From Psychrosphaera sp. (lineage in GTDB: Bacteria; Pseudomonadota; Gammaproteobacteria; Enterobacterales; Alteromonadaceae), in the NCBI GenBank assembly GCA_028098005.1, contig JAOHFM010000004.1, forward strand, positions 1-58,929: DNA of 58,929 bases, given 5' to 3'. Of this stretch, positions 1-9,553 are shown one piece after another. Under the pieces are notes generated by a model that saw only the letters and a program-made list of their open reading frames with translations, was not told the origin of the DNA and ran no database searches. Within the stretch, counting starts at the first letter, position 1, and every line of letters begins with the position of its first letter. Both the position numbers and the translations under genes were made by a program.

Positions 1-1
1 C

Positions 2-49
2 AGAGAGCCTAGTAATGTTTTAGCGTTTCCTAATATCGTGAACCATTAG
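2..49 (+). CDS. imuA: ImuA, C-terminal tail only (partial)
   Basis: The first bases of the window read in one frame as a short tail (REPSNVLAFPNIVNH) ending at a TAG. Its position 14 bp before an ImuB-like start, and the basic/hydrophobic end, fit the C-terminus of ImuA (SulA/RecA-like cofactor of the ImuA-ImuB-DnaE2 mutasome). Only 15 codons are visible, so the call rests mainly on the neighbouring ImuB segment. Confidence 0.4.
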   Translation, partial: REPSNVLAFPNIVNH

Positions 50-63
50 CGATGTTATAACTT

Positions 64-2757
64 ATGTTATGGCTATATCTGAATTTTGACTCTCTACAAT
101 TAGAAGCTTTAGAGACTTCTAAAGACAAAGCCGTCATTATTGTTGACCGTTTTTCTAACCAAGTTACTCAAGCAAACCAGGTAGCACTGGCAGCAGGTAT
201 AAAGCTGAATATGGGCTTGGCGATGGCTATTTCAATAACCTCAGATATTGAGGTTGTAGAGTATAAGGAAAAGCTAGAACAAGAAAGCTTAACGAACATT
301 GCGAATATGCTTTACCGGTATACTGCAGATATAAGTTTAGACGGTCCACAAGGTATGTTCTTGCGGATTGATAATATGCTTAGGCTATACGAAAACCTAA
401 GTGCTTATTGGTCTACCATAACAGCCCAATTAAATAATTTAGGATTTAGTTACTCATATGGGGCGGCTCCCATAGCACTAAGTGCAAAATTGATAGCCTT
501 ATCCAATCATAATACGTTATATGACCAAAGTGTATTGGCTCAGCAATATGTCAATAGCCTACCAATTGGCTACTTAGAATTAACCAAAGCACAAAAAGAG
601 CAATTTCATCGAGTTGGGTTTAAGCGAATAGGGGATGTATTAGCGATCCCATTAAAGTCTTTATCAAAACGGTTCGACTTATCGAAGTATAGAAATATAG
701 GTATCTTCGCTCACGTAGATGCTGGTAAAACCACAACAACTGAGCGTATTTTGAAATTAACTGGTCAAATCCACAAGACTGGTGAAGTACACGACGGTGA
801 GTCAACAACTGACTTCATGGAACAGGAAGCTGAGCGCGGAATTACTATCCAGTCTGCTGCTGTAACTTGTTTCTGGAACGATCACCGTTTTAACGTTATC
901 GATACTCCTGGACACGTTGACTTCACTGTTGAAGTTTACCGTTCTCTTAAAGTATTAGACGGTGGTATTGGTGTATTCTGTGGTTCTGGTGGTGTTGAAC
1001 CACAATCAGAAACTAACTGGCGTTATGCGAATGACTCAGAAGTTGCACGTATTATCTTTGTTAACAAATTAGACCGTTTAGGTGCTGATTTTTACCGCGT
1101 AGTTAAGCAAACTAAAGACGTTCTAGGTGCAAACCCACTAGTTATGGTTCTACCAATTGGTATAGAAGATGACTTCGTTGGTGTTGTTGACCTACTATCT
1201 CGTAAAGCATACGTTTGGGATGAGACTGGTCTTCCTGAAAACTACGAAATCACTGATGTTCCTGCGGACATGGTTGATAAAGTAGAAGAATATCGTGAAA
1301 TGCTAGTTGAAACTGCTGTTGAGCAAGACGACGACCTAATGGAAGCGTACATGGAAGGTGAAGAGCCTTCAATCGAAGACATCAAGCGTTGTATCCGTAA
1401 AGGTACTCGTACAATGGACTTCTTCCCAACGTACTGTGGTTCTGCTTTCAAAAACAAAGGTATGCAGTTAATTCTTGACGCTGTTGTTGATTACTTACCA
1501 TCTCCTACAGAAGTTGATCCTCAACCTCTTACAGATGAAGAAGGTGAGCCTACTGGCCGTCACGCAATCGTTTCTGCAGACGAGTCATTTAAAGCGTTAG
1601 CATTTAAAATCTCTGATGACCGTTTCGGTGCACTTACGTTCGTACGTATATACTCTGGTATGCTGAAGAAAGGCGACACCATCATGAACGCTGCGACAGG
1701 TAAAACTGAACGTATCGGTCGTATGTGTGAAATGCAAGCAGATGACCGTAATGAGTTAACAAGCGCACAAGCTGGTGACATCATCGCAATCGTAGGCATG
1801 AAGAGTAACGTTCAAACAGGTCACACATTATGTGATCCTAAAGATCCGATCATCCTAGAAGCAATGGTATTCCCTGAGCCAGTAATCTCAATCTCTGTTA
1901 AGCCTAAAGATAAAGGTTCAACTGAGAAAATGGGTATTGCTATCGGTAAAATGGTTGCTGAAGATCCAACGTTCCGCGTTGAAACTGACCAAGATTCAGG
2001 TGAAACAATCCTATCTGGTATGGGTGAGCTTCACTTAGACATCAAAGTTGACATCCTTAAGCGTACTTACGGCGTTGAGCTAGAAGTAGGTGAACCTCAA
2101 GTTGCATACCGTGAAACTATCACGCAGCCAGTTGAAGATTCATACACGCATAAGAAACAGTCTGGTGGTTCTGGTCAATTCGGTAAAATTGATTACCGTA
2201 TCAAGCCTGGCGAACCTGGTTCTGGTTTCACGTTCACATCAACAGTTGTTGGTGGTAACGTACCTAAAGAATTCTTCCCTGCTATCGAAAAAGGTTTTGC
2301 TGGCATGATGGAAACTGGTGTTCTAGCTGGATTCCCTGTTCTTGACGTTGAAATCGAACTTTACGATGGTGGTTTCCACGCAGTCGATTCATCTGCAGTA
2401 GCATTTGAATTAGCAGCACGTGGCGCGTTCCGTCAATCAATTCCTAAAGCAGGTGCACAACTACTTGAACCAGTAATGTTAGTAGACGTGTTCACTCCTG
2501 AAGATCACGTTGGTGATGTTATCGGTGACCTTAGCCGTCGCCGTGGCATGATCGCTGGTCAAGAAGCAGGCGCTACTGGTGTTCGTATTAAAGCTGACGT
2601 ACCACTTTCAGAAATGTTTGGTTACATCGGTTCACTACGTACAATGACTTCAGGCCGTGGTCAGTTCTCTATGGAGTTCAAAAACTACATGCCTTGTCCA
2701 AGCAGTGTTTCTGACGAAGTAATTGCAAAAGCTAAAGAAGAAAAAGCTGCTAAGTAA
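64..2757 (+). CDS. fusA: Chimeric ORF: ImuB N-terminal segment fused in frame to elongation factor G (type 2)
   Basis: Residues 1 to about 205 resemble the N-terminal part of ImuB, the catalytically inactive Y-family polymerase relative ([15 protein letters not shown] at the start, [21 protein letters not shown] at the end, given here as two overlapping family blocks). From about residue 206 the protein is a near full-length EF-G: P-loop AHVDAGKTT near 216-224, G2 region [18 protein letters not shown], and domains II-V down to a normal C-terminus. EF-G is the GTPase that moves tRNA and mRNA through the ribosome. It lacks only its first two or three residues, and no ATG/GTG with a ribosome site lies at the join, so this ORF has no separate EF-G start. 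Codon use changes at the join, from AT-rich ordinary codons to the GGT/CGT/GTT-rich style of highly expressed genes. It may be a real deletion fusion or an assembly chimera; the sequence alone cannot decide. The ImuB part lacks the fingers, little finger and C-terminal regions. Confidence 0.85.
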   Translation: MLWLYLNFDSLQLEALETSKDKAVIIVDRFSNQVTQANQVALAAGIKLNMGLAMAISITSDIEVVEYKEKLEQESLTNIANMLYRYTADISLDGPQGMFLRIDNMLRLYENLSAYWSTITAQLNNLGFSYSYGAAPIALSAKLIALSNHNTLYDQSVLAQQYVNSLPIGYLELTKAQKEQFHRVGFKRIGDVLAIPLKSLSKRFDLSKYRNIGIFAHVDAGKTTTTERILKLTGQIHKTGEVHDGESTTDFMEQEAERGITIQSAAVTCFWNDHRFNVIDTPGHVDFTVEVYRSLKVLDGGIGVFCGSGGVEPQSETNWRYANDSEVARIIFVNKLDRLGADFYRVVKQTKDVLGANPLVMVLPIGIEDDFVGVVDLLSRKAYVWDETGLPENYEITDVPADMVDKVEEYREMLVETAVEQDDDLMEAYMEGEEPSIEDIKRCIRKGTRTMDFFPTYCGSAFKNKGMQLILDAVVDYLPSPTEVDPQPLTDEEGEPTGRHAIVSADESFKALAFKISDDRFGALTFVRIYSGMLKKGDTIMNAATGKTERIGRMCEMQADDRNELTSAQAGDIIAIVGMKSNVQTGHTLCDPKDPIILEAMVFPEPVISISVKPKDKGSTEKMGIAIGKMVAEDPTFRVETDQDSGETILSGMGELHLDIKVDILKRTYGVELEVGEPQVAYRETITQPVEDSYTHKKQSGGSGQFGKIDYRIKPGEPGSGFTFTSTVVGGNVPKEFFPAIEKGFAGMMETGVLAGFPVLDVEIELYDGGFHAVDSSAVAFELAARGAFRQSIPKAGAQLLEPVMLVDVFTPEDHVGDVIGDLSRRRGMIAGQEAGATGVRIKADVPLSEMFGYIGSLRTMTSGRGQFSMEFKNYMPCPSSVSDEVIAKAKEEKAAK
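676..681 (+). other. imuB/fusA fusion junction (6-nt microhomology)
   Basis: The switch from ImuB-like to EF-G-like sequence happens at GACTTA. ImuB would continue after Arg-Phe-Asp, while EF-G proteins of this type begin Met-Thr-Asp-Leu-Ser-Lys-Tyr. The Asp-Leu codons can belong to either parent, so the breakpoint lies within these six bases. Short shared sequence is what illegitimate recombination leaves, and also what can mislead an assembler. Confidence 0.6.
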
Positions 2758-2785
2758 TTAGCCGTTAATTCAATTTAGTATTAAG

Positions 2786-2810
2786 AAGCCTGCCTAGTGC
2801 AGGCTTTTTT
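2786..2810 (+). terminator. Rho-independent terminator after the EF-G ORF
   Basis: Eight-base stem AAGCCTGC / GCAGGCTT with a five-base loop, followed directly by a run of T. It lies 29 bp after the stop codon of the chimeric ORF, as expected for the end of a highly expressed translation-factor gene. Confidence 0.85.
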
Positions 2811-2858
2811 GTGCCTGGCATTTAACCATGACTGTAGTCGGCTAATCTTCACCTATGT

Positions 2859-2864
2859 TATAAT
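2859..2864 (+). promoter_or_regulatory. Likely -10 box for rluF
   Basis: A perfect TATAAT stands 50 bp before the rluF start and downstream of the preceding terminator. No convincing -35 hexamer is seen at the right spacing, so this is only a tentative promoter. Confidence 0.35.
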
Positions 2865-2913
2865 CCTCTATGTAATTCCGATTCAAATTTAACTTATTTC
2901 TAAAGGCGCTTAC

Positions 2914-3654
2914 GTGACTGAACAACAAGGCAAACGACTCAATAAATTCATTAGCGAATCTGGATATTGCTCACGACGCGAAGCAGATAAACTCATTGAG
3001 CAAAAGCGCGTTAAGATAAACGGCAAGCTTCCTGAGCTTGGCACTAAAGTACTTGATGGTGATACCGTTACAGTTAACGGTAAAACGATTAACGCCAGTG
3101 CCGAAAATAAATCTGATCGTGTTTACATTGCCTACAACAAGCCTATTGGTATTACATGTACAACAGAACGTCACGTTCGAGGCAATATCATTGATGCTAT
3201 CAATCACCCTAAACGAATTTTCCCGATTGGACGCCTAGACAAACCTTCAGATGGTCTAATCTTTTTGACCAGTGACGGTGATATTGTTAACAAGATTTTA
3301 CGCGCTGAGAATGCGCACGAAAAAGAATACGTTGTTGTGGTAGATAAGCCTCTAAACGAGCGCTTTAAAAGTCGTATGGAGAAAGGCATTCCAATACTTG
3401 GAACAGTGACAAAACCATGCCGAGTAAAATTACTTGGACCTAAGAAATTCTCTATCATTCTTACTCAAGGGTTGAACCGACAAATTCGTCGTATGTGTGA
3501 ATACTTAGGATTTGAAGTTACTAAGCTACAACGAACTCGAATCATGAACGTCGACTTAAAAGGATTAAAGCCCGGACAATGGCGCGAGCTTACTAATCAA
3601 GAAATGAATCAAATAAATAAAGCAGTGGCAGGTTCTAAAAAAACAGCTGAATAA
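2914..3654 (+). CDS. rluF: 23S rRNA pseudouridine synthase RluF
   Basis: This 246-residue protein isomerises a uridine of 23S rRNA (U2604 in E. coli) to pseudouridine. An S4 RNA-binding domain occupies roughly residues 6-65 ([18 protein letters not shown]). The RsuA/RluB/RluF catalytic core follows, with [10 protein letters not shown] carrying the catalytic Asp near residue 108. The [13 protein letters not shown] block is typical of the family, and the [12 protein letters not shown] and QRTRIMNV segments point to RluF rather than RluB or RsuA. The start is GTG at 2914 behind TAAAGGCG. The gene stands alone and converges on the DUF5610 gene, with a long hairpin between them. Confidence 0.9.
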   Translation: MTEQQGKRLNKFISESGYCSRREADKLIEQKRVKINGKLPELGTKVLDGDTVTVNGKTINASAENKSDRVYIAYNKPIGITCTTERHVRGNIIDAINHPKRIFPIGRLDKPSDGLIFLTSDGDIVNKILRAENAHEKEYVVVVDKPLNERFKSRMEKGIPILGTVTKPCRVKLLGPKKFSIILTQGLNRQIRRMCEYLGFEVTKLQRTRIMNVDLKGLKPGQWRELTNQEMNQINKAVAGSKKTAE

Positions 3655-3676
3655 CTAACAATATTGATAACCCTGA

Positions 3677-3724
3677 GTAGTCAGCCTTACAAACCACAAA
3701 AGAACAATGTAAGGCTTTGACTAC
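3677..3724. repeat. Long imperfect hairpin between convergent genes
   Basis: Arms 3677-3691 (GTAGTCAGCCTTACA) and 3708-3724 pair over 15 bases with a two-base TT bulge, around a 16-base loop. It sits between the 3' ends of rluF and the DUF5610 gene, so a bidirectional terminator or mRNA 3'-end stabiliser is plausible. Neither side carries a strong U tract. Confidence 0.6.
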
Positions 3725-3766
3725 AAAGGTTACTTTTACGATACTTTTTATTGATTAATGTCGGGC

Positions 3767-5086
3767 TCACTCTTCACTACTAGGTGCTCGAAGCAACTCC
3801 AGACGACTTGACCACTGTTCAATAATAGACGTTGAAAAAGAAGAAAAATCTATCGAGTAGTCCTGTTCTTCAGGCTTATTCAATAAGTCCATTTTCTGAA
3901 ACAAGTCCGATAACAAATCTCTTGGGTGAGCAAACAAATCTTCCGTCTTAGCAAACTCACCTTTTAGGTCAGCGGCAAAATTACCTAATGGCTCCAACTC
4001 TCTTAATCCGGCCGCGCCAGGGTTTAAAGAAGCTTGTTCAGACTGATAAGCCTCTACCGCTTTAACGCTCGTACTTTGGCTTAAATCCAGTGCAAAACCA
4101 CTAATCTCAGATGAATCGTATTCCAACTCTAATGCTTTATTAATAGCTTCTTGCATGTCACCGTCATAAAAATCTGCCGATAAACTATTAATTTTTTCTA
4201 ATAATGCATTAATCGCTTCTAGTTCGTCTTCATCTAAATCACCATCAATGCTTAATGAAAACTGCTGCTGACTAACAACTTCACTATAAGAGTAGGCATA
4301 GCCACCACTATATGAATTACCATTGCCTTGGCCCTGACTAGAAAAACGGCCGCTGCCCGATTCAACCGACGCGCCTAAAAATGCACTAGCATTAATCTTA
4401 ATTTTGTCACCATCTCGTGTTTCAAGCTCAAATTCAAATGAGCGAGACTCCTTTGATTGCAAAGACTGAAACAAGGCTTCACCAATACGAGCGGGCGGCG
4501 CAGAATCCTCAACAGGTTCATCTGGCTGACCAATAGTAAATGGTTTTTCAATGACGCTTTGGTTTTCACCTAAGTATTCATTAGCAAGTTCAAACAGCCC
4601 TTCTTTCACTTTTTGCGCAGTTAACGAAATATCACTTTTAACATCACCTTCTAACAGTCCCATATCAGACAGAATACCACTGGCTTCTTCGTAGCCTTTT
4701 TCAAACCCTTTAAGGCCTGCTTCTATACGGCTTTTCAATTGCTCTGGCGTTGCACCATCGGCTTTGTCCAATTTAAGTCGATTGGCAACAAAACCAAGTA
4801 TTGCGCTAGATGATGCTTCAGCTCGCTTATCTCTTTGTTCAATTGCGGCCTGCTCTAACTTATTAGGCTTAGGGTCTTGAGGAACTGAAATTGATTGCTG
4901 TACTCGTCTTTGCACCGTTTGATGAAAGTAAGAAAAACTCGTGTTTGATGTTGCACCAGATAACGTAACTAACGAAGCTGGCGCTGAATTTTGAATATGC
5001 TTTTGGCCATTTTGAGAATTTAGTTCGCCCTTACTGCTGGGTTTGCTCAGCCAATTTTGTAATTGAGTGGGGTCGAATTTAATCAT
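3767..5086 (-). CDS. DUF5610 domain protein, unknown function
   Basis: The protein has about 439 residues, is acidic, and is rich in Ser, Gln and Glu. The C-terminal half (DLDEDELEAINALLEKINSL and onward to about residue 350) resembles the DUF5610 family of Vibrio, Shewanella and Colwellia proteins, whose role is unknown. There is no signal peptide or membrane segment. The middle (around residues 250-290) is a low-complexity Gly/Ser/Tyr stretch with predicted helices on both sides. An in-frame ATG exists 27 bp upstream, but the start at 5086 (MIKFDPTQL) has AGGT at a suitable distance and is preferred. The composition recalls flagellar hook-length or scaffold-like proteins, but I see no motif that proves this. 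Confidence 0.75.
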   Translation of the reverse strand: MIKFDPTQLQNWLSKPSSKGELNSQNGQKHIQNSAPASLVTLSGATSNTSFSYFHQTVQRRVQQSISVPQDPKPNKLEQAAIEQRDKRAEASSSAILGFVANRLKLDKADGATPEQLKSRIEAGLKGFEKGYEEASGILSDMGLLEGDVKSDISLTAQKVKEGLFELANEYLGENQSVIEKPFTIGQPDEPVEDSAPPARIGEALFQSLQSKESRSFEFELETRDGDKIKINASAFLGASVESGSGRFSSQGQGNGNSYSGGYAYSYSEVVSQQQFSLSIDGDLDEDELEAINALLEKINSLSADFYDGDMQEAINKALELEYDSSEISGFALDLSQSTSVKAVEAYQSEQASLNPGAAGLRELEPLGNFAADLKGEFAKTEDLFAHPRDLLSDLFQKMDLLNKPEEQDYSIDFSSFSTSIIEQWSSRLELLRAPSSEE

Positions 5087-5297
5087 TTTAATATACCTAT
5101 GGTTGCCTAGCATTAATATCGGCTGATACGCTGTTAAATTGAGTGAATTATAAACAAATATAACTCTTTTCTTTTAACCTGTTGATCAATAATTGCATTT
5201 ATTCGAAAGGAATAGGCAAGTTTTAGCAATTATAGAGTTCCTCAGCCTTTGCTAGACTTATTTCATACAAGTAATAAATTCGATAAGAGAGGACAAA

Positions 5298-6278
5298 ATG
5301 GGACTACTCGTAAATGGCCAGTGGCAAAACAAGTGGTATGACACTGATAAAAGCGACGGTAAATTTGAGCGTGAAAACTCACAGTTAAGAAATTGGGTTA
5401 CTGCGGATGGCAAATCCGGCCCAACTGGCAATAGTGGTTTTACTGCTGAAAAAGGTAGATATCATCTTTATGTCTCTCTTGCTTGCCCATGGGCACACAG
5501 AACGCTAATTTTTAGAAAGCTGAAATCTTTAGAAGATTACATCGACGTATCTATTGTTACCCCTGATATGTTAAACAATGGTTGGGAGTTTAATAAATCC
5601 AATCATAGTACTGGTGATGCTCTATTTGATTCTGAATATATGCACCAAATCTATACACGAAATAAAAGCGACTACTCAGGCAGAGTAACGGTTCCGGTCC
5701 TTTGGGATAAAAAAACGAACCAAATTGTCAGCAATGAATCCTCAGAAATAATTAGAATGTTTAATAGCGCCTTTAATCATTTAACGAACAATTCACTAGA
5801 CTTATACCCAAGCGAATTACAGTCCGACATTGATGAGGTTAATGACTTTGTTTACCACAACATAAACAATGGTGTTTATAAGTGTGGTTTTGCCACCAAG
5901 CAAGCTGCTTATGAAAAAGAATTTACAAAGCTATTTAGTGCATTAGATGAAATTGAACACAGACTAACAACAAGTCGTTATTTAGTTGGAGCAACAATCA
6001 CAGAAGCTGACTGGCGTTTATTCACAACATTGATCCGTTTTGACGCTGTTTATGTGGGTCACTTTAAATGTAACCAAAGAACGATTGAGAGTTATCCACA
6101 TTTATCTGCTTATTTAAGAGAGCTGTATCAATGGCCTGGTATTGCGGAAACGGTGGACTTCTATCATATTAAAAGGCATTACTACTTTAGTCATACTATG
6201 ATAAATCCTACTCAAGTTGTTCCAGCGGGGCCTTTGGTAGACTATACACGTCCACATAACAGACAGGAACTTGGCTAA
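5298..6278 (+). CDS. yqjG: Glutathionyl-hydroquinone reductase (Xi-class GST)
   Basis: A cytosolic enzyme of 326 residues that removes glutathione from glutathionyl-hydroquinones, using a second GSH. The Xi-class signature ACPWAHRT lies near residues 60-67, with the catalytic Cys in the CPWA motif. The substrate-binding Tyr/Trp-rich C-terminal GST domain (TEADWRLFTTLIRFDAVY near 232-250) matches YqjG/EcmB proteins, and the length is normal for this class. The ATG is preceded by AAGAGAGGAC, a good ribosome site. It appears to be a single-gene unit. Confidence 0.92.
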   Translation: MGLLVNGQWQNKWYDTDKSDGKFERENSQLRNWVTADGKSGPTGNSGFTAEKGRYHLYVSLACPWAHRTLIFRKLKSLEDYIDVSIVTPDMLNNGWEFNKSNHSTGDALFDSEYMHQIYTRNKSDYSGRVTVPVLWDKKTNQIVSNESSEIIRMFNSAFNHLTNNSLDLYPSELQSDIDEVNDFVYHNINNGVYKCGFATKQAAYEKEFTKLFSALDEIEHRLTTSRYLVGATITEADWRLFTTLIRFDAVYVGHFKCNQRTIESYPHLSAYLRELYQWPGIAETVDFYHIKRHYYFSHTMINPTQVVPAGPLVDYTRPHNRQELG

Positions 6279-6372
6279 TCAATAGTACTTTTTCGTTTGT
6301 TTAAATATTATAAATGGCCGTACAATGCGGCCATATTGTTATCTTGTAGCTCACAACCTAAAAGGAAATATC

Positions 6373-7281
6373 ATGAGTCAGGCACCTAAAGCTGTGGTTA
6401 TGATCCGTCCACATCACTTTTTACCAAATCCACAAACCTCTGCCGATAATACCTTTCAAAGTGAAGCTGATAATAATGCGCCGCTAACAACACTAGCCTA
6501 CGAACAAGTATCTAACATGGCAAAGAAGTTGGAGGACAATGGTATAACCGTTCATTTATTTGAGGATGTTAGTAAAGCAACTCCAGACTCCGTATTTCCC
6601 AATAACTGGTTTTCAACACACGACGATGGCAAGTTAGCAATTTATGCCATGTACCCTGAAAACCGTCGCTTAGAAAGGCGTTCAGATATTATTGATAAGC
6701 TTGTGAGTCAGTATCAAGTTAATCAAATAATTGATTACTCTCCTTATGAGCATTCGAATAAGTTTTTAGAAGGAACTGGCGCCCTTGTTTTAGATCACGA
6801 TTCTCGCGTAGCTTATGCCGTTCGCTCAAATCGCTGTTCTGAACAACTATTCTATGAGTTTTGTCAGCAGTTCTCTTACCGCCCGGTATTATTTGATGCT
6901 GTGAATAAAGAAGGTACCGCTGTTTATCATACCAATGTCATCATGACGGTAGGATCTAGTTACGTTTTGTTAGCCACTGAAATGATTAAAGACGCTTCTC
7001 AACAACGCTTAGTCATTAAAGCAATCGAAAGAACAGGCAAAACCATCATTCACCTTACCGAGCAACAAATTGAGCAATACTGTGGCAATGCCTTAGAGTT
7101 AACAAATGGCGATACGCTTTATTTAGCGCTTTCTCAAACGGCTTTTAATGCGTTAACGGATGAACAAAAGCATGTATTAAATAGCGAAGTAACATTGCTT
7201 CCTTTTGACGTCAATGCGATTGAACATGCTGGGGGATCGGTTAGATGTATGCTGGCCGGTATCCATTTACCAAAAAGATAA
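6373..7281 (+). CDS. ctlX: CtlX-type citrulline/arginine-modifying amidinotransferase-fold hydrolase
   Basis: This 302-residue protein has the pentein (amidinotransferase/arginine deiminase) fold. PNNWFSTH near residues 72-79, YHTNVIMTVG with the catalytic His near 186, and GGSVRCMLAGIHLPK at the C-terminus with the nucleophilic Cys fit the family annotated as citrulline utilisation hydrolase CtlX. The expected reaction is hydrolysis of a guanidino or ureido group; the true substrate cannot be read from sequence. The start at 6373 is chosen over an in-frame ATG at 6325 because AAAAGGAAA precedes it. No other arginine or citrulline gene lies nearby. Confidence 0.85.
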   Translation: MSQAPKAVVMIRPHHFLPNPQTSADNTFQSEADNNAPLTTLAYEQVSNMAKKLEDNGITVHLFEDVSKATPDSVFPNNWFSTHDDGKLAIYAMYPENRRLERRSDIIDKLVSQYQVNQIIDYSPYEHSNKFLEGTGALVLDHDSRVAYAVRSNRCSEQLFYEFCQQFSYRPVLFDAVNKEGTAVYHTNVIMTVGSSYVLLATEMIKDASQQRLVIKAIERTGKTIIHLTEQQIEQYCGNALELTNGDTLYLALSQTAFNALTDEQKHVLNSEVTLLPFDVNAIEHAGGSVRCMLAGIHLPKR

Positions 7282-7378
7282 ATAATAAGAACAAGTAAAC
7301 CCGTTATTAACTTGAACTGTACTAGTACAATACAATAAAATTGTCCGCCCTCATGTTGAGGTAGTAAATGAGGATTGC

Positions 7379-8392
7379 ATGATACTTGAATCAACTTTTA
7401 AACCGGCTTGGTGGCTTAATAACCGCCATTTACAAACCATTGTTCCAAGGTTTTATTCTGTAAAAGAAAGCTTTAAACCTTTTGAACAAGAGTTCAACCT
7501 ATCCGATGGCGACTTTCTCGAGCTTATTTGGAGTCGCTCGCCTGCCTATATCAATGACGACACTCCTATTGTTATTGTGCTGCATGGATTAGAGGGCTCG
7601 TTTGATAGCTTTTATGCTAAACGCATGATGAACGCTATTCATCAAAAAGGCTGGGTTGGTTTATTAATGCAATTTAGGGGTTGCGGTAAAAAGCAAAACA
7701 GACTTGCTAAAACTTACCACTCTGGTCAAACAGAAGATGTTTCTGAACTTGTAAAATACGTGCATAAAAAATTCCCGAATAACCCTAAATATAGTGTTGG
7801 TTTTTCACTTGGTGGAAACATGCTGGCTAAATACTTAGGAGAGGAAAGCGACCACTCTGTTTTATCTGGTGGCATTGTTATATCAGCTCCACTTGATTTA
7901 TCTACTTGTGCTCACGCAATTGGACAGGGCTTTTCTGCCGTTTATCAAAAGTACTTAGTGGATAAGCTAAGAAACAAAACCAAAGACAAGCTCGCTTTAA
8001 TGAACGAACGATTCCCAATTAAAGTTACTGCTCAGGAACTCGACAACATTAAGGTGCTCACCGAATTTGACGATGCCGTAACGGCCCCAATCAATGAGTT
8101 TAAAAGTGCCGCTGAGTATTACGAAAAAAGCAGTGCAAATAAGTTTTTAGCGTCTATTTCAACACCTACTTTAATTATTCATGCGAAAGATGATCCTTTT
8201 ATGTCTGAAGCGGTTATTCCTTCTAACGAGCAGCTCTCACCAGACGTCAGATTTGAATTAAGTGAAGCCGGTGGACATGTTGGATTTATTTCAGGGTTTA
8301 ACCCATTTAAACCAACGTTTTGGGCTGAAAATAGAACCATTGAGTTTATTCAGCAACTGCAACTCAATAAATTTGGTAAAAAAGTAATATGA
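7379..8392 (+). CDS. yheT: YheT-family alpha/beta hydrolase
   Basis: A 337-residue hydrolase of the YheT/UPF0017 family, a group of esterase-like proteins of uncertain substrate. The N-terminal signature WWLNNRHLQT lies near residues 11-20. The oxyanion HGLEGS is near 69-74 and the nucleophile elbow GFSLGGN near 140-147, with a later Asp (AKDDPF) and His (GGHVGF) completing the triad. Its stop overlaps the yheU start by four bases (ATGA), so the pair is translationally coupled, as in enterobacteria. Confidence 0.92.
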   Translation: MILESTFKPAWWLNNRHLQTIVPRFYSVKESFKPFEQEFNLSDGDFLELIWSRSPAYINDDTPIVIVLHGLEGSFDSFYAKRMMNAIHQKGWVGLLMQFRGCGKKQNRLAKTYHSGQTEDVSELVKYVHKKFPNNPKYSVGFSLGGNMLAKYLGEESDHSVLSGGIVISAPLDLSTCAHAIGQGFSAVYQKYLVDKLRNKTKDKLALMNERFPIKVTAQELDNIKVLTEFDDAVTAPINEFKSAAEYYEKSSANKFLASISTPTLIIHAKDDPFMSEAVIPSNEQLSPDVRFELSEAGGHVGFISGFNPFKPTFWAENRTIEFIQQLQLNKFGKKVI

Positions 8393-8625
8393 TTATCCCA
8401 TGGAAAAATATCAGCTCTGACGCATTAGAAGGTATTATTGAAGAGTTCATCATGCGCGAGGGAACCGACTATGGCGAGCATGAGGTTTCATTTAGTGACA
8501 AAAAAGAACAGGTTTTAAACCAGTTAAAGTTAGGTGAAATCGTTTTAGTCTTTTCTGAACTGCATGAAACAGTAAACTTAATGCCCGCCGCTAAGTTTAA
8601 TCGCGACGAGAACCATGAGGAATAA
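8389..8625 (+). CDS. yheU: YheU family protein (UPF0270)
   Basis: Small soluble protein of 78 residues beginning MIIPWKNISSDALEGIIEEF, the hallmark of the YheU family; function unknown. It is coupled to yheT by an ATGA overlap. Its last 29 bases overlap the 3' end of cysQ on the other strand, so the two mRNAs are complementary at their ends. Confidence 0.9.
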   Translation: MIIPWKNISSDALEGIIEEFIMREGTDYGEHEVSFSDKKEQVLNQLKLGEIVLVFSELHETVNLMPAAKFNRDENHEE

Positions 8626-9430
8626 TCATTGCTGTCCAGTCTAGGTTATTATCAGCGGCAACAATAAAGTCTGGGTTTAAGAATGACTCTCTTTCATTAT
8701 ATGAGAGAGGAATAAACTCAGAATCAATAATACAACCACCGGCCTCTTCCACAATTATTTGTGGCGCGCCTGTATCCCATTCGCCGGTTGGGCCAACCCG
8801 AATATATAAATCCGCTTTGCCTTCTGCCACTAAACATGACTTTAGTGCACAACTGCCAAGAGATATAAAACCTAAATCTACAGAGTCATTTATGTATTTA
8901 GTAATTGAATCTAACTTTTGAACGCGACTTATTGCTAATGTAAGTGAGTGTTTATTTACGTCAATTTTATTAGCTGACAATGGTGTAACCTGGTCTTGAC
9001 GATTCTTTTTAAACGCACCACCTCCCTTTGTTGCCCAATAAATATCTTCCGTTACTGGTGCATAGATAACACCTAAAACCGGTTTGTTATTTTGAATTAA
9101 CGCGATATTCACTGCAAAATCAGGGCGGCCAGCAACAAATTCTTGCGTGCCATCTAGAGGGTCTACCAACCAATATTCTGGCCATTTGGCTCTGTCGTTA
9201 AGAACTAGCCCTTCAACTTCTTCCGACATTATAGGGATGTCAGGTGTGAGTGACTGCAAGCAAGAAAGAACGATATCGTTTGCCGCATAATCTGCGCTTG
9301 TTACGGGGGACTGATCTGATTTATTAAACTGCTCAAAGTCACCGCCATCAAAGTATTCTAATATTGCACCGCCGGCTTTCACCGCAATTAGTTTTACTTC
9401 TTCAACTAATTTAACAAGACTCGTTTCCAT
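8597..9430 (-). CDS. cysQ: 3'(2'),5'-bisphosphate nucleotidase CysQ
   Basis: This Mg-dependent phosphatase (277 residues) of the inositol monophosphatase superfamily converts 3'-phosphoadenosine-5'-phosphate to AMP, clearing a toxic by-product of sulfate assimilation. Metal-site motifs are visible: DQSPVTSADYAAN near 38-51, SEE near 70-72, DPLDGTQEF near 90-98 and GEWDTGAPQIIVEEAGG near 212-228. The length matches CysQ. It converges on yheTU and shares 29 bp with yheU. nudE follows in the same orientation upstream; both act on nucleotide by-products. Confidence 0.92.
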   Translation of the reverse strand: METSLVKLVEEVKLIAVKAGGAILEYFDGGDFEQFNKSDQSPVTSADYAANDIVLSCLQSLTPDIPIMSEEVEGLVLNDRAKWPEYWLVDPLDGTQEFVAGRPDFAVNIALIQNNKPVLGVIYAPVTEDIYWATKGGGAFKKNRQDQVTPLSANKIDVNKHSLTLAISRVQKLDSITKYINDSVDLGFISLGSCALKSCLVAEGKADLYIRVGPTGEWDTGAPQIIVEEAGGCIIDSEFIPLSYNERESFLNPDFIVAADNNLDWTAMIIPHGSRRD

Positions 9431-9553
9431 AGCAGTTCCAAATACAATCGTTCATTCTGAAAGAATAGACGAATTTATCTGTCACTGCTCAATAAAACAA
9501 CCCTGAGTGCGCCAGTTGGTGGTATTTTAGGCATAATCCGTAGTCAAAAAAGA

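Noticed and set aside
64..2757. Reading the ImuB-like part as a natural N-terminal extension of EF-G
   Set aside because: EF-G families do not carry such a domain, the segment follows an imuA-like tail, and codon style changes at the join. A fusion event or assembly chimera explains it better.
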